The position numbers and the translations under genes were made by a program. A stretch of DNA of 64,000 nt from Lacipirellula limnantheis (GTDB lineage: Bacteria; Planctomycetota; Planctomycetia; Pirellulales; Lacipirellulaceae): assembly GCF_007746075.1 (NCBI RefSeq), contig NZ_CP036339.1, forward strand, positions 2,943,786-3,007,785, in the 5' to 3' direction. This document shows, one piece after another, positions 19,160 through 26,568 of the stretch. Position 1 is the first letter of the stretch. Each line of letters starts with the position of its first letter. Under the pieces are notes generated by a model. The model was not told where the DNA came from and ran no database searches. It saw only the letters and a list, made by a program, of their open reading frames with translations.

Positions 19160-20515
19160 ATGTTCTCCCGCCTGCTCGCCGGTCTCGATCGTTCACGCAA
19201 ACTCAACCAGCGCCGTTCGAGCGGACAGACTCGGATGACGTTCGAGTCGCTCGAAAATCGCATCGTCATGTCGGCCAACGCTGGAGTACTTCCGGAGATC
19301 CAAGGGGCGACAACCGTCGCCGTCGCGCCGCAGCTTCCCGCTTCGCCGTTCACTTACGACGCGGCCACTAAGTCGGTCCGCATCGCCGGCGACTCAGGAG
19401 AGAACTGGGGTTCTGCCCGCGTCGACGGCAAGGGGACCACAAGCCTGTTCGACGACGTGCTGACGGTGAGCGTTAATCGCGGTGGGATGACTTTCTTCTC
19501 CCAACAATTCAATCTCTACAACGCCAACGGCACGGCGGCGGTTGCAGCTCTGAGCTTCTCGGGCGGCGACGGCAACGACACCTTCAACAACGCCACTTCG
19601 CTCCCGGCGACAATCAAGGGCGAGGCCGGCAACGACACGCTGTACGGCGGTTCGTCCCGTGACACGATTGAAGGGGGCGACGGCAACGACTACATCCAGG
19701 GCAGCGGGAGCGACGATGTCTTGATTGGGGGCGCCCACGCAGACCGGATCTTCGGTGGCGCGGGACATGACACGATCGACGCCGGCGGCGGCGAAGATTA
19801 CGTCGAAGACTACGAAGGCAATAACAACGTCGACGGCGGCTCCGAACGAGACGTGATCGTGACCGGCGTCGGCAACGATACGATCGCGGGCGGGGAAGGC
19901 GACGACGAGATCAATGCCGGCGACGGCTTGAATGTGGTTCGCGGCAGCGGCGGCAACGACATCATTCGGGGTGGACGCGACTTCGATACGATCTACGGCG
20001 ACGCAGGCGTCGACCAGATCTGGGGTTCTTACGGCGACGACCTGCTCGACGGAGGTAACGACACCGACTACCTGTACGGCGGTTGGGGGCATGACTCGCT
20101 GTTCGGTCGCGGGGGCAACGACTTCCTCTACGGCGGCGGCGGCGACGACGCGCTGCTGGGCGGCGACGACGACGACCTGCTCCACGGCGAAGCTGGCAAC
20201 GACATGGTCCTGGGCGGCAACGGCCACGACACTGTTTGCGGCGACGAGGGAAACGACATCCTGAGCGGCGGCGACGGCACGTTCTCCGCGACCGAGGGCT
20301 TTCGGTTGTCGCCGATCAGCGATTGGAACTTGGATGAGCTGTGGGGCGGCAAAGGCAACGACACTTTCTGGGTAGCCGATAAGAAGTTTCCTTGGCTGTG
20401 GCTGGATTCAGCCGAAGACGCCGCGGCTGGGGATATCGTCCATGAGGCAGGCTGGACCAGTGTTGAGGGGCACGTGCCGACCTTCGAGTACGGCCATCTG
20501 AAGGGCAAGAGATAG
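19160..20515 (+). CDS. RTX-type calcium-binding repeat protein
   Basis: 451 residues from ATG 19160. The N-terminus contains TFESLENRIVMSAN, the planctomycete export-associated motif also seen in the dehydrogenase-like protein at 13618. Residues ~135-385 are about fifteen nonapeptide repeats of GGxGxDxL type (GGDGNDTFNN, GEAGNDTLYG, GGDGNDYIQG, YGGGGDDALLGGDDDDLL), which wind into a calcium-filled beta roll. The tail (WNLDELWGGKGNDTFWV and on) is unique. No toxin domain, acyltransferase or type I secretion genes are nearby, so it is probably a structural surface protein and not a haemolysin. Monocistronic. Confidence 0.85.
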   Translation: MFSRLLAGLDRSRKLNQRRSSGQTRMTFESLENRIVMSANAGVLPEIQGATTVAVAPQLPASPFTYDAATKSVRIAGDSGENWGSARVDGKGTTSLFDDVLTVSVNRGGMTFFSQQFNLYNANGTAAVAALSFSGGDGNDTFNNATSLPATIKGEAGNDTLYGGSSRDTIEGGDGNDYIQGSGSDDVLIGGAHADRIFGGAGHDTIDAGGGEDYVEDYEGNNNVDGGSERDVIVTGVGNDTIAGGEGDDEINAGDGLNVVRGSGGNDIIRGGRDFDTIYGDAGVDQIWGSYGDDLLDGGNDTDYLYGGWGHDSLFGRGGNDFLYGGGGDDALLGGDDDDLLHGEAGNDMVLGGNGHDTVCGDEGNDILSGGDGTFSATEGFRLSPISDWNLDELWGGKGNDTFWVADKKFPWLWLDSAEDAAAGDIVHEAGWTSVEGHVPTFEYGHLKGKR

Positions 20516-20625
20516 CTCGGTAGAGTGACTGGGAAGGATGCTGCCCACGCAACGTCGACGTCGATACTCGCACCAAAAGCGGCCGGCGCATGGAACTGAT
20601 CCCCGCGCCGACCGTTGTCCTACCA

Positions 20626-21438
20626 CTAGGCGCGTCGTGCCACGAATGCGGCTGCCAACGTCCCTAACAGAACGAGCGTTACCGTCGAAGGCTCGGGGAT
20701 GGCCTGAAACGATACTCTGAGCACCGGCGTATTCGTTGAAAGTAGAGAACTGTCAAAGACGTAACCGGCCGCCGTCGTTAGTCCGTTGAACGCCGATAGA
20801 TCGGCGAAATTGAACGTGACCGGTAAGTTCTCATTCTCACGTTGATCGTTCACGCCACCGACCAAAAAGGCCGCATTCGCTGGGTTCTCCGTCTCAGAGC
20901 CGGCGTCCCAAATCCGGCTCGCATCCTCCGTAAAGCTAGCTAACGTCACGTTTCCGTTGGCGTCCAAGACTTCAAATGCAATCGGACTGGCGTTCCCCAG
21001 AAAATGGTCGTTGCTTGGCACGACCATCGTGCCGAAGGTAAAGAACCGGTTCGTCGGATCGACGTCAATCACTGTGGAACTTATCTGGCCTGGCAGAATT
21101 GGCGGAATGGTCGGGCCAAGAATGCTACTGAGGTCCGCGTTCGGTTCGGCTGTCTGAAAAGCGGGGAACCAATTGGAGCCTGAGCCACCCTCGGCTATTG
21201 TCACGATGGGGGCCTGGGCGATGCTGGCAGCGCCGAGTAGGAAAGCAGTTTGATTGTTGTCGAACGAGTCGAACGTTCCATTGCCGAAGCCGAATCGGAA
21301 CGGAGCGAGCGCGATGCTGTTCGCGGGGGCTAGATTTTCTACGGTCACTCGTACTTGCACCGCGAGCAGCGGACGACATGACGTTATGTACGAGATCCCA
21401 AATACAGTTGCCAATAAGAAGCACCTTGAGCAATTCAT
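20626..21438 (-). CDS. Spondin-domain PEP-CTERM secreted protein
   Basis: I start at ATG 21438, preceded by AGAGGA, which gives a signal peptide (CFLLATVFGISYITS). 270 residues. The body is a bacterial spondin_N domain: VRVTVENLAPANSIALAPF, FRFGFGNGTFDSFDNNQTA, then DPTNRFFTFGTMVVPSNDHF. The end is a PEP-CTERM signal (AIPEPSTVTLVLLGTLAAAF then ARRA). Spondin domains are extracellular beta sandwiches; the role here is unknown. The neighbouring sigma/anti-sigma pair lies upstream on the same strand, but about 200 bases separate them, so common transcription is uncertain. Confidence 0.85.
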   Translation of the reverse strand: MNCSRCFLLATVFGISYITSCRPLLAVQVRVTVENLAPANSIALAPFRFGFGNGTFDSFDNNQTAFLLGAASIAQAPIVTIAEGGSGSNWFPAFQTAEPNADLSSILGPTIPPILPGQISSTVIDVDPTNRFFTFGTMVVPSNDHFLGNASPIAFEVLDANGNVTLASFTEDASRIWDAGSETENPANAAFLVGGVNDQRENENLPVTFNFADLSAFNGLTTAAGYVFDSSLLSTNTPVLRVSFQAIPEPSTVTLVLLGTLAAAFVARRA

Positions 21439-21643
21439 CGAAACTTCCTCTGAGGGTGACGCATGCCGCCAAGAGATCACGATGGTGCAATACAATTGCC
21501 CCGTGTGGCGATTGCCAGTTCGACGCCTTGAAGAACTGCGGATTACAGAAAATCCGCCTTGCTCGATCTATTTGACGGCTTTAGGAGGCGTCGCTCGAAA
21601 GTCTCAAGGGTGGCTGGAGGAGGAATGTGGAGTGGAACCGCAC

Positions 21644-21949
21644 TCATTCCCGGCTATCGGCTTCCCGCGCTTCCGTAAGAAGTCGCCTGATTTGAATCTT
21701 TCGATCCGGCGAAAGTGACGAGGCGCTGCGAAACCATTCTTGTCGGAGGGCTGCAGGCATGTTCTCGATGAAGCTGCGAATCAAGCGGCATTCATCAGCG
21801 AAGCGACGACACGCAGTGCACAGAACTGTGTGCAAACGCAGGGCCCAGCGCTCCCGACGCGTCAATTCGCGGTCGAGTGACTCGGAAATGAGTCGAGAGG
21901 CTTCACGACAAGTGCCGCCGAGTAGTGGAAGATTGGGCTCCGTACTCAA
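21644..21949 (-). CDS. Zinc-finger anti-sigma-like protein (zf-HC2)
   Basis: 101 residues. I choose the TTG at 21949 because GGAGGA lies about 5 bases upstream and because the TTG overlaps the sigma-factor stop (TTGA), a classic coupling. The ATG at 21994 is possible but deep inside the sigma gene. The sequence has the ZAS signature HTVLCTAC (HxxxCxxC), preceded by REASRLISESLDRELTRRER. There is no transmembrane segment after it, so this would be a soluble, possibly redox-responsive anti-sigma factor that binds the sigma factor encoded just upstream. Confidence 0.8.
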   Translation of the reverse strand: MSTEPNLPLLGGTCREASRLISESLDRELTRRERWALRLHTVLCTACRRFADECRLIRSFIENMPAALRQEWFRSASSLSPDRKIQIRRLLTEAREADSRE

Positions 21950-22551
21950 GCTGTTCCTCCACGTTCGCTTCGGAACCAATTCTTTTCTAAGCATTGTTTG
22001 AGAAGGAGTCGCGCTCGGTGCAATCGAACGGCAAAGTTCCTTCGAGTAACTCCAACCGTCGCACAAGCATCCTCGACGGATGTCATTCCGAGCTCGCGAA
22101 GCTGGAACGCCTGACCAAGATGGCTGGGAAGGCCAGACATGCATTCGTGAAAGATGTTCCAGAATTCTGCGTCTTCGGCCAGATCTTTCGGCGCTGCTTG
22201 CCACTTCATGGGGGAGTTTGACCACTTCCCGCTAGCTAGGAACGGGTCGCCGGCGGGCCCAAGCGACTCCGCATCGAGGTCTGGAGATCGACTGCGTTTG
22301 CGATAGTAGTCGACGATCTTTCGTCGCAGGATGGCGACGAGCCAAGTGCCGAAGGCGGATTCTCCGTTAAATTGTGCGCGGTGTCGAAATGCCGACAGGA
22401 GCGTTTCCTGCACTAAGTCTTCGGCCAACTCCCGGTTCATGACTCGACCGCTGGCGTACCTAAAAAGTCCATCGCCATATCGGCCGACCCATTCGGCCGG
22501 ATCGCCGTGGGCTGCAGCCAAGTCAATCGGATTCGGGTTGGGTGATCGCAT
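21946..22551 (-). CDS. ECF-type RNA polymerase sigma factor
   Basis: 201 residues from ATG 22551; the frame is open further upstream but the extra residues are Cys/Arg-rich and unlike a protein. Region 2 is visible as NRELAEDLVQETLLSAFRHR followed by FGTWLVAILRRKIVDYYRKR, and region 4 as PSHLGQAFQLRELGMTSVED with the helix-turn-helix ATVGVTRRNFAVRLHRARLL. Such factors direct polymerase to stress or envelope promoters. Its partner anti-sigma gene follows with a one-base-shifted overlap. The target regulon cannot be read from the sequence, though surface protein genes surround it. Confidence 0.9.
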   Translation of the reverse strand: MRSPNPNPIDLAAAHGDPAEWVGRYGDGLFRYASGRVMNRELAEDLVQETLLSAFRHRAQFNGESAFGTWLVAILRRKIVDYYRKRSRSPDLDAESLGPAGDPFLASGKWSNSPMKWQAAPKDLAEDAEFWNIFHECMSGLPSHLGQAFQLRELGMTSVEDACATVGVTRRNFAVRLHRARLLLKQCLEKNWFRSERGGTA

Positions 22552-22896
22552 GGGAAAAAATCGAGCTGATGGCTGATTCGCGTTAGTTAGACGCCAGCTG
22601 GCAGCGTCGATTACCAAGTATTTGCTGAACAAACTACGCAGGGGGTGGCGGGCCTGTTGCCGGGGAACGGGGCAAACTGGGGGACAGCCTGTCGCTAAGG
22701 CACGGCATGCAGAGCCGTCCAGAGACGCCTCAACCCTCGCCGAGGCAAGGGTTGTGGCAACCAGAGTCAAGTTGAGTCACAAACTGTCGCGGCGGCGGGA
22801 ATCGAACGGGGGATTCGACTCTCCCAACGTTAGTGCAGACCTTGCTCGCTATCATGATGGGCGCTGGCGTCTACATGCTGCCTTAGGCGCCCTATC
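22552..22896. other. Spacer upstream of the sigma factor
   Basis: Non-coding by appearance. A stretch near 22780-22835 (CGGGAATCGAACGGGGGATT) faintly resembles a tRNA T-arm but no cloverleaf can be drawn. Confidence 0.3.
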
Positions 22897-23247
22897 ATGA
22901 CCCGCCCCCGCGGGCGCTCACTCATCCTGTCTCCATGTCAATCTCGACCGTTAGGGGATGACGCTCCATTCGACCAATGGCAGACCGCGGCCGCCGGCAA
23001 ACGGACGGTCGACCATCGTGCCGGCGACGAGCTGATGTTCGAGCAGCGGTGGGAGAGGACTGTGGAAATGGAGGTCTTCACCGGTTGGTGGTTCACAGGC
23101 GAGCAGCTTCCGCCTTACGCAATGGGCGGCGACGGCTACGTCTACCGCCCCGTGCCCCAGCCCGACTCGTTGCCGAAAACCGCTCGCATTGGGTCGAAAC
23201 GAACTCGCGAGAAAGTGGCACCAGTGAGAACGGAATCCCGTGCGTGA
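22897..23247 (+). CDS. Hypothetical protein, up to 116 residues
   Basis: The later part is protein-like (MFEQRWERTVEMEVFTGWWF, GEQLPPYAMGGDGYVYRPVP), so the start may be at ATG 23035 instead of 22897. No signal peptide and no recognised domain. It lies directly before the J-domain gene on the same strand; co-transcription is possible but not shown. Confidence 0.35.
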   Translation: MTRPRGRSLILSPCQSRPLGDDAPFDQWQTAAAGKRTVDHRAGDELMFEQRWERTVEMEVFTGWWFTGEQLPPYAMGGDGYVYRPVPQPDSLPKTARIGSKRTREKVAPVRTESRA

Positions 23248-23390
23248 ACTCACCATACTGGGTGGAGTCGCTTGATGTTTCTAATCGGGACATTCTAATG
23301 GTTGGCGAGCGCCGCGACGCTTGTGGGGCACACTATCGACTCCAGCGTCTGCGGCTGGCCGGATGCCAGCTATCCATTGGTCTCGGTCGT

Positions 23391-23921
23391 ATGGCCCAGC
23401 AATTTCATGCCGTGAGAAGAGTCGGCCCGGTCGCCGCCCTGGCGTTCTTCGTGTTCGGCCCGCTGCTAGGCGTCATTGTGTTCGTCGCGGGAGCTTCGAC
23501 CGAGGTCCTACGTGCCCGCGCGTTGGGCGCGCCGGAACGTGCCCGAGGCACCGTCTACGGCATGGAAGTCTCTGAGTATGCTGCCCTGATGCTCGCCATC
23601 GGCCTGAGTGCCAGCGCGGCGGCGACCCTCGTGTATGGCGGTACGATTGAGGAAGAATTCGTCACGAGACGTGACGAGGAAGATGATTCACGTCCCAGGC
23701 CAGTCGCCGTGCCCTCGTTGCATGCCATGGGGCTCGCGCCGTCCGCCACGCATGAAGACGTCGAACGAGCGTACCGCGAGCTTGAGTTAAAATTGCGTCC
23801 TGATCGTGGCGGCGACGGCACGGCGTATAGACGTCTTCAGCGGAACTACGAGCTGGCCAAGAGGTTTGTTGAGCAAAGACAGCGAGTGATGCCGGGCCGT
23901 CAAATGGATTCTTCACGCTAA
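23391..23921 (+). CDS. Membrane protein with a degenerate J domain
   Basis: 176 residues from ATG 23391 (an ATG at 23298 in the same frame is the alternative). Two hydrophobic segments follow each other (AALAFFVFGPLLGVIVFVAG; AALMLAIGLSASAAATLVYG), then an acidic linker and a C-terminal J domain: LHAMGLAPSATHEDVERAYR, ELELKLRPDRGGDGTAYRRL, NYELAKRF. The DnaK-stimulating HPD motif reads RPD, so stimulation of Hsp70 ATPase is doubtful. Possibly a membrane-tethered scaffold. No dnaK or grpE nearby. Confidence 0.7.
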   Translation: MAQQFHAVRRVGPVAALAFFVFGPLLGVIVFVAGASTEVLRARALGAPERARGTVYGMEVSEYAALMLAIGLSASAAATLVYGGTIEEEFVTRRDEEDDSRPRPVAVPSLHAMGLAPSATHEDVERAYRELELKLRPDRGGDGTAYRRLQRNYELAKRFVEQRQRVMPGRQMDSSR

Positions 23922-24053
23922 AACGCTACCGCCCCCCGCGCCCCGGCCGCAAACTCCCCGAGTAGAAGCACGAAGTTTTGTCTAGCAGTCGTCGTTTCGT
24001 CTAGACTGGTCGGTCAGGTGTGTCGTTCGCTCACGTTCACCTAAAGATCTGGT

Positions 24054-24373
24054 ATGACGTACTTCGTACTCGCTCTCGTGATAATCGCGGTCGTAGTCGC
24101 GGTCGTAGTGGGGACAATCCAGCGACGAAGCTTCGAGTCTAAATTCCCGCCGATATCCGACAATGAGTTCGTCGAGCTTTGCGGGCCGGGTACTAACCGA
24201 GACGTCGCCTTAAGGGTTCGACGAATCGTCGCCGACCAGCTTGGCGTCGAATACGATCGTATCCACCCGTCTTGTAGCTTCGTCGGTGATTTAGGGTGCG
24301 ACTGACGGGGATTGAAATCATCGACTGCGTCGGGGCGGATTCGCGAGAAGTCGCCACCCAATACCTACAGACT
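24054..24373 (+). pseudogene. Membrane-anchored acyl-carrier-like protein, frameshifted
   Basis: From ATG 24054: an N-terminal membrane helix (LALVIIAVVVAVVVGTIQRR), then a helical region and RRIVADQLGVEYDRIHPSCS, FVGDLGCD, where a TGA ends the frame. This is the beginning of an acyl-carrier-like domain, in which DLG-D-S-L holds the phosphopantetheine serine. In the +1 frame the sequence goes on LTGIEIIDCVG, so the serine codon appears lost with a small deletion at about 24302. The gene is thus broken exactly at the attachment residue. The remaining 83-residue product may still be made but could not carry an acyl chain. Confidence 0.6.
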
Positions 24374-24621
24374 GCGTCTACTTTGTTGCTGACGCCGACA
24401 CGCTGCTGCTCGGCTGGGTCCCGGTTGGGCGGGCGACGGTTCGCAAAGGGAAGTGTTCATGCGCGCGAAGCTGTAACGCTTGCTCCGCGCAAAGCGTCAG
24501 TAGCGGCTGTAACGTCGAGGGGAAATTATCGACGTCGGGCGGTGCGGAGGCGCCGATTCCGGCGATAGGCTAGTGCATGGAGCGCTTTGCCGTTCTGGGC
24601 GACGGACCAACGGAGTGGCGG

Positions 24622-25746
24622 ATGTCGACGTTGCTGCGCAGCGCTGCGGCGGTGTTTTTGGGCGTAGGCATGAGCGGCGCGGCGTGGGCCCGACCGGCGA
24701 TGGATGCGGCGCTGGCCGCGTCGTCGTGGGATGCAGCGGCGGTGATCGCGACGGACGAGGCCGCACTGGTGAATCCCGCGGCGGCGGACGCGATTCAGCT
24801 GGCGAGCGCCTTGGAGCCGGCGGCCGCGGAACAGAGCGCGGCGGACCTGGCCTGCGACGACTCTGCATCGTGCGGCGACGGAGTTGATTGCGGCGACGCC
24901 TGCGGCTGCGGGCCGACGTGGTATGCCTCGGCCGGCGCGGTCTTCTTGAAACGGAGTCGCCCCAATGAAGGGGTGGTGGTCGCGGGAAATCCGTCGGGCG
25001 CACCGTTCGCCCGGGCGAGTGATTTTGGCTTCGACTGGGAAGCTGGCGTCGACGTGACTCTGGCGCGGCGGTTTGCCGGCGGGACCATCGTCGAGGCGCG
25101 CTACTTTGGGGTCGACTCGACCGCTTACAACACGTTCGTTGCGCCGGGCAACTTCATCGGGGCGGGGTTCACGGGCCCGGGCGGTACGAATTTCAACGGC
25201 AAGTATCTCACGATGCTCGACAGCACGGAGATCAACTTGCGGCGGTCGGTCAACGACCGGCTGTCGCTGCTCGGCGGCTTCCGCTGGGTCGAGCTGAAGG
25301 ACGAGATGTTCTATAAGCTCAACGGCAACGTCGCGACCGGCGACTATGAATACAACAACCACTTGTACGGCGGACAGTTGGGCGCCAGCCTCAACTTGGG
25401 CCAGCCCGCGCGGCGGCTGTTGGCGAACGTCGAGACGAAGGCGGGCGTCTACGGCAACGTCGCCGACGGCGGCATCGACGAGTTCCAGGGGAACAACTTC
25501 ATCGGCTCGTTCACGGGGAGCGACACGAAGGCCGCGTTCGTCGGCGAGATTGACCTCACGCTCGGCTACCGGCTGACGCAGCACATTATCGTGCGCGGCG
25601 GTTATCAACTGCTGTGGATCGACAACGTCGCGCTGGCGGGCGACGCGGCGAGCCGTAGCTTGTTGAACCCGAGCGTGCTGCGGGGCGTTGAGTTTAACAG
25701 CCTGTTCTATCAAGGGGCGACGACGGGGATCGACTTCGTGTGGTAG
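24622..25746 (+). CDS. BBP7-type outer-membrane beta-barrel protein
   Basis: 374 residues from ATG 24622, chosen because it gives a normal signal peptide (LLRSAAAVFLGVGMSGAAWA). An Ala/Asp-rich linker with a Cys cluster (CGDGVDCGDACGCGPTWYAS) precedes the barrel: GAVFLKRSRPNEGVVVAG, ASDFGFDWEAGVDVTLARR, EINLRRSVNDRLSLLGGFRW, YEYNNHLYGGQLGASLNL, GYRLTQHIIVRGGYQLLWID. The last residues end in F-V-W, a typical barrel terminus. This is the planctomycete BBP7 family; presumably an outer-membrane protein of unknown cargo. An integrase relic begins two bases after the stop, so the 3' flank has been rearranged. Confidence 0.85.
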   Translation: MSTLLRSAAAVFLGVGMSGAAWARPAMDAALAASSWDAAAVIATDEAALVNPAAADAIQLASALEPAAAEQSAADLACDDSASCGDGVDCGDACGCGPTWYASAGAVFLKRSRPNEGVVVAGNPSGAPFARASDFGFDWEAGVDVTLARRFAGGTIVEARYFGVDSTAYNTFVAPGNFIGAGFTGPGGTNFNGKYLTMLDSTEINLRRSVNDRLSLLGGFRWVELKDEMFYKLNGNVATGDYEYNNHLYGGQLGASLNLGQPARRLLANVETKAGVYGNVADGGIDEFQGNNFIGSFTGSDTKAAFVGEIDLTLGYRLTQHIIVRGGYQLLWIDNVALAGDAASRSLLNPSVLRGVEFNSLFYQGATTGIDFVW

Positions 25747-25747
25747 C

Positions 25748-26080
25748 CTACGGCACACCTGCGACGCTTGGCTGGCCCTGAGCGGAGCCCATCTCAAGAC
25801 GGTGGAGGACGTGATGCTGCGTTCGACCGTCACCCTGAAGATGCATGCCTTCGGCCATTTACTGCCGGGGCCCGAGGCCGAGGCAGCGGATCGATTAGGG
25901 GTAATGGTTAGTCTCCGGAACGCAAGCGATGACGCCGAAGAAAATGTGCTGCACATGACCGGAACAGACGGCGGATTGCGCGCCGCGCGTGGCGCAGCAG
26001 TCGCGACGCGATTCGACGCACCGGGGAGCAACGGCGTGCGAGGGGCAAGGAGATCGCGCTGCAGAACTGAAATAGCCTAA
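25748..26080 (+). pseudogene. Tyrosine-recombinase (integrase) C-terminal relic 1
   Basis: The frame begins directly at LRHTCDAWLALSGAHLKTVE, the catalytic HxxR box region, and goes on DVMLRSTVTLKMHAFGHLLP and GPEAEAADRLGVMVSL. In active relatives the segment MHAFGHL carries the nucleophilic tyrosine (DTYGHL-like); here it is phenylalanine. The rest of the catalytic domain is missing and there is no start codon, so it cannot work. It lies 59 bases before a tRNA 3' half, the usual place for the integrase of a tRNA-targeting element. Confidence 0.8.
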
Positions 26081-26138
26081 GCCGTTAGCGATCGGGAACT
26101 TGTGCGATGACCTGCAAGAAGATGCGGTGCTAGTCGCA

Positions 26139-26190
26139 AGTAGCGGAGGAGGGATTCGAATCCCCGACCCGCGGATTAATGATTCCGCGG
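26139..26190 (-). other. Displaced tRNA 3' half (attachment-site relic), copy 1
   Basis: On the minus strand: an anticodon stem GCGGA/TCCGC with loop ATCATTAA (CAT anticodon, one extra base), T-arm GGGG-ATTCGAAT-CCC and acceptor strand CTCCGCTA. There is no matching 5' half upstream (an AGCGGAG would be needed), so it is not a functional tRNA. It matches 36059-36108 almost base for base. This is what a mobile element leaves when it integrates in the anticodon loop of a tRNA-Met or tRNA-Ile2 type gene. Confidence 0.7.
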
Positions 26191-26229
26191 GCCACCTCCG
26201 AAAACGCGGCGAAAACCAACGATTCTGAG

Positions 26230-26289
26230 CCTAGCGCAGGTCCTAGCGCAGGTCCTAGCGCAGGTCCTAGCGCAGGTCCTGGCGCAGCA
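26230..26289. repeat. 12-bp tandem repeat, about 4.5 units
   Basis: CCTAGCGCAGGT repeated four times exactly (26230-26277) plus a diverged fifth unit (CCTGGCGCAGCA). Non-coding, next to the attachment relic. Confidence 0.95.
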
Positions 26290-26290
26290 G

Positions 26291-26568
26291 TCAGCGCAGA
26301 AGCCGAATGGGGAACAGGCTGACGCAGCGGCACGCAACGCATCGAACTGTATCAGTGCAAGGACACGACGCCAACCTAATCGAAATCGTCGACTTATGGG
26401 CAACGTTGCCCGAGGCCGTGCGACTGTCCGTCATGGCGCTGGTGCGTTAGCGTCTTGCTGCGCACACCCTCTCATCCCTGCGGGCGGCGAAGGCGGTCGC
26501 AGATAATCAAGGGCACGCCGCGCATGGAAGGGGCCCGTTCGCCACCAACCAAGTTTTCGCATCGCCAC
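26291..26568. other. Spacer with second copy of the 30-bp repeat
   Basis: Holds the copy at 26467-26496 of the 30-bp repeat seen at 18842-18871. Otherwise no feature is seen. Confidence 0.5.

Noticed and set aside
19160..20515. Haemolysin or other RTX toxin
   Set aside because: Only the calcium-binding repeats are present. There is no toxin domain, activating acyltransferase or type I secretion gene nearby.
22780..22840. tRNA-like sequence
   Set aside because: A GGGAATCGAAC stretch resembles a T-loop, but no acceptor or anticodon stem can be paired around it.
26230..26289. CRISPR array
   Set aside because: The 12-bp units are directly adjacent without spacers. No cas gene is in the window and no other direct-repeat array with spacers was seen.
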